From positions 988 to 38,908 of the forward strand of contig CAJUTD010000021.1 in the NCBI GenBank assembly GCA_910589635.1: 37,921 nucleotides of DNA, read 5' to 3'. The number at the start of each line of letters is the position of its first letter. Within the stretch, counting starts at the first letter, position 1. Positions 15,328 through 22,936 of this stretch are shown here, in pieces. Position numbers and translations under genes: made by a program. The notes beneath the pieces were generated by a model, which was not told where the DNA came from, ran no database searches, and saw only the letters and a list, made by a program, of their open reading frames with translations. The stretch comes from an uncultured Lachnospiraceae bacterium (GTDB taxonomy: Bacteria > Bacillota > Clostridia > Lachnospirales > Lachnospiraceae).

Positions 15328-15861
15328 TTATACAGTATCAGATTCTTTTTTCTTGCGTTTCTTAAAATAAATCAGCCTTTCTATATCTTCATCTTTGTAA
15401 TAGAAAAGGAAGAACAGCACCAAAAGTACCACGCCGCAGCTCACATAAATATCAGCCATATTAAAAATGGGGAAATCAATCAGTTCAAAATAGAAAAAGT
15501 CTACAACATAATCTAATACCAGACGGTCTACAAGGTTCCCAAGCGCTCCTGCTGTCAGAAGGATTAAGATGAATCTTGCCCATCTGAACTTTTTTTCCAT
15601 AGGCGATTTCCAGTAAACAGAAATCATCAATATAAGCATGAGAAAAGTTCCGACTACAAACCAGGGTTTCATGCCCTGCATCATGCCAAAAGCAGCTCCG
15701 CGGTTTTCCAGATAGTGGAGTTGAAATACTCCTTTCACTAAAATGACGGAATGCCCGCCCTTTAAGTAAGTGGACGCAAGATATTTCGTAAACTGATCCA
15801 AGACCAGTAAAAGTATGCTGCTTGTTATTCCTACGAAACAACTAATTTTTTTCTCCTTCAT
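15328..15861 (-). CDS. lspA: Lipoprotein signal peptidase (SPase II)
   Basis: An aspartyl peptidase in the membrane that cleaves prolipoprotein signal peptides. Four hydrophobic segments are visible, with the catalytic and conserved blocks NRGAAFG, GALGNLVDRL (Asp) and FPIFNMADIYV (Asp). The C-terminal tail is very basic (YFKKRKKKES). I prefer the ATG at 15861, with AGAGG 7 bases upstream; an ATG at 15876 overlaps the aroB stop (ATGA) and would add five residues. The window also encodes at least one substrate, the lipobox-bearing carboxypeptidase at 21567-22556. Confidence 0.95.
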   Translation of the reverse strand: MKEKKISCFVGITSSILLLVLDQFTKYLASTYLKGGHSVILVKGVFQLHYLENRGAAFGMMQGMKPWFVVGTFLMLILMISVYWKSPMEKKFRWARFILILLTAGALGNLVDRLVLDYVVDFFYFELIDFPIFNMADIYVSCGVVLLVLFFLFYYKDEDIERLIYFKKRKKKESDTV

Positions 15862-15872
15862 AGATAACCTCT

Positions 15873-16970
15873 TCATTCTTCTATAATATGTGTAATACCT
15901 GCTAAAATCTCTTCATCGGATAACTCTTTCGTGATGAATGCTTCTCCAGGCGTCCTCAATACAATAAACTTGATCTTCCCGTGTTCCATTTTCTTATCAA
16001 GCTTTGTCGCAGCAAGAATTTCCTGTGGTGTGTACGAAAAGTCTTTCAGAGAAGTTGGCAGACCATAACTCTTTAGGATATGTTCAATCTCCTCTGCCTG
16101 CTGATCCGACAAATTGCCAAGCTGGCAGGAAATATATGCTGCGCCTGCTATGCCAAGAGCCACGCATTCCCCATGGTGAAGCGAAAATTCAGAAAGTTTC
16201 TCAATAGCGTGGCCGATGGTGTGGCCGAAGTTCAAAAGTGCGCGTTCCCCCTGTTCTTTGGGGTCATGTTCCACGATCTCTCGTTTAATCCGGCAGCTTC
16301 TGTAAATCATCTCTTCCATGGCGTCCGGCTGTTGTTGCATGATTTGGGAGCTGTTATCGCGGATAAACTGCGTATAAGATGCATCCTTGATAAAGCCATG
16401 TTTGATTAATTCGGCTGTTCCTGCACAGAACTGCCGCTGAGAAAGGGTTTTTAAAGATGAAATGTTCATGTATACCAGTTTGGGCATATAAAAAGCCCCT
16501 ACCATGTTCTTGTACTGCATAAAGTCAACACCCGTCTTCCCACCAATGCTGCTGTCAGTCTGCGCTAACAGTGTAGTCGGCACCTGGACAAAATCAATTC
16601 CACGCAGATATGTAGCCGCTGCGAATCCTGTGAGATCTCCCACCACGCCGCCGCCAAGTGCAAGTAATAAATCCTTGCGGTCAAACTTATGTTGGATTAA
16701 ATGTTCATAGACTTGTCCTACCGTATCGGTATTCTTGCTTTTTTCCCCAGCCTCAAACACAAAAGAGGTACAGAAGGCAAACATCGGTGCAAGTAAATCC
16801 TGTATTTCCTCTAAGTATAATGATGCTACGTTAGAATCAGTAACAATGCACACCTTATTGCTGCCATAACCTAATGACTTTAATTTGTCTGGCAGCGATG
16901 TAAAATCTCTTTGTATTTCAATATCATAATAAGGCGTTCCCTCATATGATACATTGAGTACTTTTCCCAT
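15873..16970 (-). CDS. aroB: 3-dehydroquinate synthase
   Basis: The second step of the shikimate pathway, converting DAHP to 3-dehydroquinate with NAD and a divalent metal. The 365-residue protein has the NAD-binding GGGVVGDLTGFAAATYLRGI, QTDSSIGGKTGVD, and the metal ligands in TAELIKHG, GHTIGHAIE and HHGECVALG. AAGGA precedes the ATG by 8 bases. It is unusual only in lying alone, away from other aro genes, between ylmH and lspA. Confidence 0.96.
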   Translation of the reverse strand: MGKVLNVSYEGTPYYDIEIQRDFTSLPDKLKSLGYGSNKVCIVTDSNVASLYLEEIQDLLAPMFAFCTSFVFEAGEKSKNTDTVGQVYEHLIQHKFDRKDLLLALGGGVVGDLTGFAAATYLRGIDFVQVPTTLLAQTDSSIGGKTGVDFMQYKNMVGAFYMPKLVYMNISSLKTLSQRQFCAGTAELIKHGFIKDASYTQFIRDNSSQIMQQQPDAMEEMIYRSCRIKREIVEHDPKEQGERALLNFGHTIGHAIEKLSEFSLHHGECVALGIAGAAYISCQLGNLSDQQAEEIEHILKSYGLPTSLKDFSYTPQEILAATKLDKKMEHGKIKFIVLRTPGEAFITKELSDEEILAGITHIIEE

Positions 16971-17042
16971 AATGAAATTCCTTTCTATAATACCATATAG
17001 TTCTATTCCACTAAAAATCTATCTATTATTAAAATAGTCCAA

Positions 17043-17804
17043 CTACAAGTATTTTTCATACTGTATTTTCAGTCGTCCTTTGCGCGTCTCGCCAAACGAA
17101 TCTACAAAACGGAATCTCCCAACGGAACGGACGGAGATTAACTCTCCCGGTTTACATTCCACAGTAGTCTGTAATGTTTGGCGATTATTGAGAAAAATCT
17201 TGCCACCCTTTATCCATTGGCTGGCCTGGGAACGGGAGATTTTGCAGATGCATGCAATGACGCTGTCCAGGCGGTTGGAAGTAATAATCCCCTCTGCCAA
17301 CTCTTTTTTCGGTTCAATTGTTAAGGAATCCGGTCGCACCTGTTCGCTTTTTACAACAGTATGGCGAATTCTAGTCAGCTCTTCCATCAAATAGCCTGAA
17401 ATCTTTTCTTCGCAAAATACATAGATTTCCTCTTCGTTTACCAGGATATCTCCTAACTTTGAGCGTTCAATACCTAGGTTCATCAGGCTTCCCAGGACGT
17501 CTCTGTGAGTAAGAGCTTCCGCAAATTTCTTATTTACCGGCGTGATTTTCAGACATGCAATCGGATAATCCCAAGTATAACAAAGAGCATCAGGTATAAA
17601 TGCTATCATCTGACGCTCGCTCAACTCATATCCGCCAAAGATTTCAAAACCGGAATAAAGATTTGGAATCTCCTGCTTAAATATATTTAATTCATTCAGA
17701 TTCAAAAATTCGCTGAATACAACGATATCTTTCTGCCCTGCCTGCCTGGACAAATCAAGAAAACGTTTGGCTAAAAGTGATTCTTCCTTTGTCATGTCAG
17801 CCAC
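17043..17804 (-). CDS. ylmH: YlmH-type S4-domain RNA-binding protein
   Basis: A 253-residue protein of the YlmH family found next to sepF in Gram-positive bacteria. The C-terminal third is an S4 RNA-binding domain (RLDSVIACICKISRSQASQW, then GKIFLNNRQT and KPGELISVRSVGRF). YlmH has been linked to ribosome quality control and to the division gene cluster. The start is a GTG immediately after the sepF stop codon, with GGAG 6 bases upstream; a later ATG at 17795 is less well placed. Confidence 0.9.
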   Translation of the reverse strand: MADMTKEESLLAKRFLDLSRQAGQKDIVVFSEFLNLNELNIFKQEIPNLYSGFEIFGGYELSERQMIAFIPDALCYTWDYPIACLKITPVNKKFAEALTHRDVLGSLMNLGIERSKLGDILVNEEEIYVFCEEKISGYLMEELTRIRHTVVKSEQVRPDSLTIEPKKELAEGIITSNRLDSVIACICKISRSQASQWIKGGKIFLNNRQTLQTTVECKPGELISVRSVGRFRFVDSFGETRKGRLKIQYEKYL

Positions 17805-18317
17805 TTAAAACTCCGTACGGATAGGCTGCATGTCCAAAGAATCCATAATGCTGGCAAAATCGCCGGACACGTCAACACTTGGCGGAGTAATGATAAATAT
17901 GTAGTTGGATATCTTTTGCAGATTGCCATTAATGGCGAAACAGGAACCGGAAGTAAAATCTATGATACGCTGGGCAATGTCTACATCCAACCCCTCCACA
18001 TTCAATACTACTGTTCTGTTTAGCAGTAATGTCTCTGTAATCTCTCTCGCATCCTCCACCGTCACAGGCTTAATAACGCACACCTCCATACCGGAAGCAG
18101 ACTTCTTGGCCGTGCGCATAGGGGTTACCTTGGAACTGCTCTTGATAGGACGAATCTTCTTATCATCCTCGTCTATATCATCCTCTTCCTTATCCTTAGA
18201 ACGTCCCCGCTTCCTGGGTAGCTCCTCCTCATAATCATCCTCATAGTCGTCATCATAAAAATCATCGTCATCCGAATTCAATCTCATAACATCTAAAAAT
18301 TTATCTAACATTCCCAT
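17805..18317 (-). CDS. sepF: Cell division protein SepF
   Basis: SepF bundles FtsZ filaments and tethers the Z-ring to the membrane. The 170-residue protein starts with the amphipathic membrane-targeting helix MGMLDKFLDVMRL, continues with a very acidic then basic linker (about residues 15-70), and ends with the SepF core: VEDAREITETLLLNRTVVLN, then FTSGSCFAINGNLQKI and YIFIITPPSVDV. It lies between yggS and ylmH, the canonical ylm order. Confidence 0.95.
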   Translation of the reverse strand: MGMLDKFLDVMRLNSDDDDFYDDDYEDDYEEELPRKRGRSKDKEEDDIDEDDKKIRPIKSSSKVTPMRTAKKSASGMEVCVIKPVTVEDAREITETLLLNRTVVLNVEGLDVDIAQRIIDFTSGSCFAINGNLQKISNYIFIITPPSVDVSGDFASIMDSLDMQPIRTEF

Positions 18318-18344
18318 ACTATTCGCCTCGCTTTAACTTATAAC

Positions 18345-19034
18345 CTATCCATAGTTTCTCTCGCCAAAAATTCCGGTTCCAACCCGAACCATAGTAGCCC
18401 CTTCTTCAATGGCAACCATATAGTCGCCTGTCATGCCCATGGAAAGAACAGACATAGTTACATTATCAATGTTTTTCTGCTCGATGTCAACAGATAATTC
18501 ACGAATTTGGCGAAAATATTCACGATTGTCTTCTGGATTGCTCACAAATGGGGCAATTGTCATAAGTCCTTTGACGTGAATATGAGGAAGAGCCGCCGCT
18601 TCCTTTGCCAGCTGTATGGCTTCCTCACGGGCAATACCAAACTTACTCTCCTCCCCGGCAATATTGACTTCCAAGAGGATGTCAACATCCACCTGCTTTT
18701 TAACTGACTGGCTGCTTATTTCCTGCGCAAGACGCAAAGAATCTACGGAATGGATGAGAGAGACTTTGTCTATAATATATTTTACTTTGTTCCGCTGAAG
18801 ATGTCCAATCATATGCCAGCGGATATCTTCTGGAAGCTGTGGATACTTGTCCATGATTTCCTGCACTTTATTCTCGCCAAAATCCCGGCAATCCGCCGCA
18901 TATGCCTCCTCAAGCATCCATATTGGTTTCGTTTTACTGACGGAGATCAGCGTTACTTCCTCGGGAGATCTCCCAGCACGCGCACATGCTTTCTTGATAT
19001 TCTCCCGAACGTTTGCAAGATTTTCTTTTATCAT
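18345..19034 (-). CDS. yggS: YggS/YlmE PLP homeostasis protein
   Basis: A single-domain, fold-type III PLP-binding protein of 229 residues that buffers pyridoxal phosphate; no enzyme reaction is known. The PLP lysine is in LISVSKTKP, and GENKVQE, WHMIGHLQRNKV, SMGMTGDY and VRVGTGIFGER are family blocks. AGGAGG is upstream of the ATG. It heads the yggS-sepF-ylmH group. Confidence 0.95.
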   Translation of the reverse strand: MIKENLANVRENIKKACARAGRSPEEVTLISVSKTKPIWMLEEAYAADCRDFGENKVQEIMDKYPQLPEDIRWHMIGHLQRNKVKYIIDKVSLIHSVDSLRLAQEISSQSVKKQVDVDILLEVNIAGEESKFGIAREEAIQLAKEAAALPHIHVKGLMTIAPFVSNPEDNREYFRQIRELSVDIEQKNIDNVTMSVLSMGMTGDYMVAIEEGATMVRVGTGIFGERNYG

Positions 19035-19082
19035 CTCAAATCCTCCTATCTGGTAATTGTGCCTTTCGCACGCCTCTTCGTA

Positions 19083-20465
19083 TTATTTTTGTATGATTTC
19101 ATTTTCTGATATCCTGGAAGCGTCAAGTGCGATGTGGTCATACAGGGAGATGCCATATTTCGTTCCCGTACCTACGATGGAATACTCTTCATTCTGAAAC
19201 AATACTTCTACCCTGCGGAACACGGCATATCCTCGGTTAATATTATAAACACCCTGTAATGGCTCCTGCTTATTTAACGTATATGTCTCATTGGAATCCG
19301 GTTTAAGGACGATCTCACCGCCTAATAAATCTTCTGCGGCAATGTAACAGGTATTGTCTTTCTCCTGAGCCACTGCGACAGCGATAAATTTAGTCACAAA
19401 TTCACCGTTCTTGTCCTCATAACGGCACATGATGCCGTTGGAGTTATCTTCCCCACCTTTGGTGAGATAGTCTTTGGGCAATAAAAAGAATTCTTTCTCT
19501 GTCAGGGCAGTGTTGGGAATCTTTAAGCCGCTGGTATCAGCCAACAGCAACTCAACTTCCAGGTATCGTTCCGTTGCATAACGCAGCCCAGCGCTCTGGA
19601 ACGTCAGAGCCAGATAAGATGCCCCATTGCGATTGAGAATCCTGGAACTTCCCCAGGCGGTAGAGTTATCTTTTTTAAATTCAACTTTAACAGAAGTCTC
19701 CTCCGCCAAATCAGCTGCCAATTTATCATCTATGGGAATAAGTAAACTCCAAATTTCACTGGTAATCAGCTTAAATGCCGGTTCCCCTGCGCTTACCTGC
19801 TCACGGTTCATCAAATTATTTTTTACATGGGCAGATTTATCGAAGATATCGTCGGTAAAGTTATCCAGAGTAGTGTTTTCCAGTCCATCCGTATTATAAA
19901 CCACGATACCCGGCTCTGGTGCACGAAATGCATGGAGGCTCTTGTAATTACCATCTCCATCCATGCCGGACAGCGCATTCGCGCTGATTGCCTCCATCAG
20001 TTCTGCTTCCATATCATATTTAAAGGAATATACTTGATAAAAATTATCATCTGAATAATCGAGGACATATTCCTGCGCTGTTTTTTCCAGATTATCGTAA
20101 GCGCCTTTACCTGAGAACAGCTTTCCATCGTTTTTTGCCAGCATTTCCTGGTAGAAATTGCCATTTTCATCCACAGAATACACATAGCTATTGACGCCTA
20201 CTTTCGTGGCGTCTTTGTTGTAATAACTAATGTACCCGGGAGAATCCGTATTGTATATCTTCTCCTCCCGCAAAGCTACTCCCGTGAATGTATTGTTCTG
20301 AGCAATCGTTCCCTGGGAAACCTCATACATCGCTACTCTTTCCGTTGTAAAATATTGAAAAATATTATACAGCATGTACACAAGAATAATTAAGAAAATT
20401 ATAACACCTATATTGAGCTGGGAAGTTTTATGAAATTTTACTACTTTTTTATTGTTGTTTGCCAT
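19083..20465 (-). CDS. HlyD-like membrane-anchored protein, role unknown
   Basis: A 460-residue protein with a basic N-terminus, one membrane segment (about residues 17-39) and a long extracellular part. The region after the membrane segment (GTIAQNNTFTGVALREEKI ... GYISYYNKDATKVGVNSYVY) resembles the barrel-sandwich/biotinyl-lipoyl-like part of HlyD-type adaptors, but the coiled-coil hairpin of export adaptors is not obvious and no ABC or TolC-like partner is nearby. It sits directly upstream of yggS-sepF, so a role at the cell envelope or division site is possible. The function is not assigned. Confidence 0.75.
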   Translation of the reverse strand: MANNNKKVVKFHKTSQLNIGVIIFLIILVYMLYNIFQYFTTERVAMYEVSQGTIAQNNTFTGVALREEKIYNTDSPGYISYYNKDATKVGVNSYVYSVDENGNFYQEMLAKNDGKLFSGKGAYDNLEKTAQEYVLDYSDDNFYQVYSFKYDMEAELMEAISANALSGMDGDGNYKSLHAFRAPEPGIVVYNTDGLENTTLDNFTDDIFDKSAHVKNNLMNREQVSAGEPAFKLITSEIWSLLIPIDDKLAADLAEETSVKVEFKKDNSTAWGSSRILNRNGASYLALTFQSAGLRYATERYLEVELLLADTSGLKIPNTALTEKEFFLLPKDYLTKGGEDNSNGIMCRYEDKNGEFVTKFIAVAVAQEKDNTCYIAAEDLLGGEIVLKPDSNETYTLNKQEPLQGVYNINRGYAVFRRVEVLFQNEEYSIVGTGTKYGISLYDHIALDASRISENEIIQK

Positions 20466-20500
20466 AAATTGAAGTCCTGTTTCTATATATGTTTAGAAAT

Positions 20501-20529
20501 ATTTTACCATTATATCCATGAATTTCCAA
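20501..20529 (-). promoter_or_regulatory. Candidate promoter of the HlyD-like/yggS/sepF group
   Basis: On the minus strand TTGGAA (20524-20529) and TAAAAT (20501-20506) are 17 bases apart, 35 bases before the HlyD-like gene. Confidence 0.45.
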
Positions 20530-20583
20530 CATGATTTTTTTATTATAGGTAATAATAAACTCATGTAAAAGGAGGAAATGCAT

Positions 20584-20796
20584 ATGAATACCAAAGGTTT
20601 AGATTACACGTTATTAGCACTTGTAATCATTGGTGCGATTAACTGGGGCTTAATTGGACTGTTCCGTTTCGACCTGGTTTCCTTTTTATTCGGCGATATG
20701 AGCTGGCTCAGCCGAATTGTCTATGGAATTGTAGGGATTGGCGGTCTGTATTTGTGCAGTGTATTTGGACGCATCCGCTCCATGAATGAAGCCTGA
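20584..20796 (+). CDS. DUF378 small membrane protein
   Basis: A 70-residue protein with two membrane segments separated by a short loop. It contains the DUF378 hallmark ALVIIGAINWGLIGLFRFDL and a second hydrophobic helix LSRIVYGIVGIGGLYLCSVF. The function of the family is unknown. AAAAGGAGG is 8 bases before the ATG at 20584; the ATG at 20578 is only 2 bases from it. It is monocistronic, divergent from the HlyD-like gene. Confidence 0.88.
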   Translation: MNTKGLDYTLLALVIIGAINWGLIGLFRFDLVSFLFGDMSWLSRIVYGIVGIGGLYLCSVFGRIRSMNEA

Positions 20797-20804
20797 AAAC
20801 AAAA

Positions 20805-20895
20805 AGCTCGCTTGTGAATATCCCACGCGGGGCGCGTTTGCGGAGTAATATCTTCCTCTTCCGTGCCCCTGCGGTTTTCGCAAGCGAACTTTTCT
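20805..20895. terminator. Long structured bidirectional terminator
   Basis: AGCTCGCTTG (20805-20814) pairs with CAAGCGAACT (20881-20890) with one mismatch. Nested inside, CGC-GGGGC (20826-20833) pairs with GCCCC-T-GCG (20865-20873), and CGGA pairs with TCCG (20841-20844 and 20860-20863). TTTTCTT follows on the + strand and CTTTTTGTTTT on the - strand. It lies between convergent genes. A small structured RNA is an alternative reading. Confidence 0.6.
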
Positions 20896-20913
20896 TATGT
20901 AAAAAGTGGCAAT

Positions 20914-21333
20914 TTACAGTGATACGATAACTTTGCCTTTCGTACACTCCGGTAAATCCTTTTCATTCTTGGAAATACTCACTATAAAATTGACATGGAA
21001 TTTGCTGCTTATTTCTTCTAACTTTGCAATAGAATGCTCAATATCGTTATCCTCTAACTTCGCAATTGTAAGAAAACTGTCTAAATACATTTCTTCCAAA
21101 TCATGATCCTGCGAAATAATTCCGCACAGGAAGCCCAAGAATTCGTCACAATTTGTAATCAGATATTCAGAAGCGTTGATTAATCGAACTTTGTTGCTCA
21201 ATTCATACATATGTTTTTGGCTCTTATCCAGATACACGATATTACCGGTAGCTGATTTCACCGATTCATTTACCTTATCTAACAGATGCTTTGTCTTACC
21301 TTTACCCTTTTCGCCAGCTATAATTTGTACCAT
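20914..21333 (-). CDS. Small P-loop protein of unknown function
   Basis: A 139-residue protein with a Walker A-type loop at its very N-terminus (IIAGEKGKGKTKHLL) and little else recognisable: a possible Walker B-like hydrophobic strand is FHVNFIVSISK. It is too short for a full AAA+ or RecA domain. I chose the ATG at 21333, 8 bases after GGAGG, rather than the ATG at 21339, which is only 2 bases from it. It has its own promoter about 100 bases upstream and converges on the DUF378 gene. The nucleotide-binding call is from the motif alone. Confidence 0.75.
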   Translation of the reverse strand: MVQIIAGEKGKGKTKHLLDKVNESVKSATGNIVYLDKSQKHMYELSNKVRLINASEYLITNCDEFLGFLCGIISQDHDLEEMYLDSFLTIAKLEDNDIEHSIAKLEEISSKFHVNFIVSISKNEKDLPECTKGKVIVSL

Positions 21334-21442
21334 GTCCATCTCCTCCTAGTCTCAACCGCTTTGTACAAAATAGATAATCAACACGTGGTTTATCAACGAT
21401 TCTTTATCTAATCTGTAAACAACAATTTCTTTTTATACGACA

Positions 21443-21471
21443 ATTATAGTATATATTTACAAAGAATTCAA
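21443..21471 (-). promoter_or_regulatory. Promoter of the small P-loop gene
   Basis: On the minus strand TTGAAT (21466-21471), a 17-base spacer and a perfect TATAAT (21443-21448). It leaves a leader of about 100 bases containing no obvious open frame. Confidence 0.62.
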
Positions 21472-21498
21472 CAGCTATTTTTTGAGTTTCTCTATTTC

Positions 21499-21567
21499 GG
21501 TAACAGTTATGTGCTCATTCATGCAAGCATGATTCGCCCATAATAATGCGATGGCTGAACTGTTACC
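21499..21567 (-). repeat. Perfect 10-bp inverted repeat at the end of the dac operon
   Basis: GGTAACAGTT (21499-21508) and AACTGTTACC (21558-21567) are perfect inverted copies around a 49-base spacer that has its own small hairpin TCATGC/GCATGA. It begins within the dac stop codon. It may act as the operon's terminator, but no T-run follows on the minus strand. Confidence 0.4.
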
Positions 21568-22556
21568 TATTTTGCACTTTCCAGTAACAATTCTGTCATC
21601 TCATGGTAGAGGTTTTCTCGGCTGTCAGATTTGTAGACAATCGAGATATGGGGAGAGCCGCTGCTGTTTTTGCTGTAAAGTACCAGGCAGTATCCGGCGT
21701 CATTGGTCGTTCCGGTCTTCCCGCCCAGGACTTCGATGCCTTCCGGCGTCTCCACCTCGCCATTCATATATTTATTCGTATTTTCCCAGTTTAGAGATGC
21801 AGATTCCCCTGTAGATTTCGTGATAGCTGCTGTGTGAAGCTGCGAACTAATAATCGCAGAAAATTTTTCTTCCTTCAGTGCAGCCTGAAAAATGAGATAC
21901 ATATCGTATACGGTGGTATAGTGCTCCTCGCTGTGCAGTCCATGCGGGTTGATAAAATGGGAATTCGTGGCACCCAACGCTAACGCTTCCTGATTCATCA
22001 TGTCTGCGAACTTCTCTGTGCTGCCGGCTACCAAGTCAGCAATCACATTTGCCGCATCATTGCCGCTGCACAAAAGCAGCCCATATAACAATTCCTCCAA
22101 ATTAACCGTATCGCCTACGGAAAGTCCACAAACGGAGGAGCCTGCCTCTAATTGAAGTTCCTGTTCCGTGACAGTTGCAGTTGCCGCAAGATCTCCATGT
22201 TTCAAAGCCACGTACGCCGTAAGTATCTTGGTGGTACTTGCCGGGTAGACGCGCCCATAAATATTCTTACCGAATTTAAGCTTATGATCCTTGACATCGA
22301 ACAGCCCCGCTGCTTCCGAGAGAGATGCCGTAACATTTTGGCTCAGTAAATCTTCCGTTCCGGCAACGCAAAGGTCTTTGGCAAAAAATGTCTGGTCGCT
22401 CTCCGTAGTAACTGTGACATTCAACCCATAAGCCCGCGGGCTCTCGTATACATCATAAGGATTCTTTATTGTTATCTGCTGCCCGCAGCCTGTAAACAGT
22501 AAGGATACGAACAGAACTGCCGCCAGGATCCGTTTTATTCTATCTATACATTTCAC
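21567..22556 (-). CDS. Lipid-anchored serine-type D-Ala-D-Ala carboxypeptidase
   Basis: A DacF/PBP5-type DD-carboxypeptidase of 329 residues that trims peptidoglycan stem peptides outside the cell. The lipobox LLFTGCGQQ gives Cys24 as the lipid anchor, replacing the usual C-terminal amphipathic helix. The active site is complete: Ser107 and Lys110 (ASTTK), Ser164-Gly-Asn166 (SGND) and Lys280-Thr-Gly (KTGTT). It lacks the C-terminal beta domain of PBP5. It overlaps mgsA by 17 bases and is last in the cell-shape operon. Confidence 0.92.
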   Translation of the reverse strand: MKCIDRIKRILAAVLFVSLLFTGCGQQITIKNPYDVYESPRAYGLNVTVTTESDQTFFAKDLCVAGTEDLLSQNVTASLSEAAGLFDVKDHKLKFGKNIYGRVYPASTTKILTAYVALKHGDLAATATVTEQELQLEAGSSVCGLSVGDTVNLEELLYGLLLCSGNDAANVIADLVAGSTEKFADMMNQEALALGATNSHFINPHGLHSEEHYTTVYDMYLIFQAALKEEKFSAIISSQLHTAAITKSTGESASLNWENTNKYMNGEVETPEGIEVLGGKTGTTNDAGYCLVLYSKNSSGSPHISIVYKSDSRENLYHEMTELLLESAK

Positions 22557-22935
22557 GCCACTCTAAATCTCCTCTGTCTAATGACTTAATCAATAACTCT
22601 GCCGTGGCAAGATTCGTTGCCAGCGGAATATTGTACATATCACATAAGTGTACGGCATTATTTACATCCGGCTCATGTGATTTAGGGGTAATCGGGTCTC
22701 TGAGGAAAATTACCAAATCAATTTCATTATGCTCAATCTGTGCTGCAAGCTGCTGCGCACCCCCAAGATGCCCCGCTAGAAATTTGTGCACCGATAAATT
22801 TGTGACTTCCTCTATCAGCCTGCCGGTCGTTCCGGTTGCACATAGCTCATGCTTACATAAGATCCCCCGATAAGCTATACAAAAATTCTGCATCAGTTTC
22901 TTTTTTGAATCGTGCGCAATCAATCCAATATTCAC
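22540..22935 (-). CDS. mgsA: Methylglyoxal synthase homologue with catalytic Asp replaced by Ala
   Basis: Methylglyoxal synthase converts dihydroxyacetone phosphate to methylglyoxal and phosphate. The 131-residue protein keeps the phosphate- and substrate-binding blocks (IAHDSKKK, ATGTTGRL, VIFLRDP, SHEPDV, LATNLATAE). However, the catalytic-base motif GGDQQ (Asp71 in E. coli) reads GHLGGAQQL, with Ala at position 60 (codon GCG). It is 1 base after rodA and overlaps the carboxypeptidase gene, so it is firmly in the cell-wall operon. The homologue may be inactive, may use another residue, or may have a binding or regulatory role. Confidence 0.88.
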   Translation of the reverse strand: MNIGLIAHDSKKKLMQNFCIAYRGILCKHELCATGTTGRLIEEVTNLSVHKFLAGHLGGAQQLAAQIEHNEIDLVIFLRDPITPKSHEPDVNNAVHLCDMYNIPLATNLATAELLIKSLDRGDLEWREMYR

Positions 22936-22936
22936 G

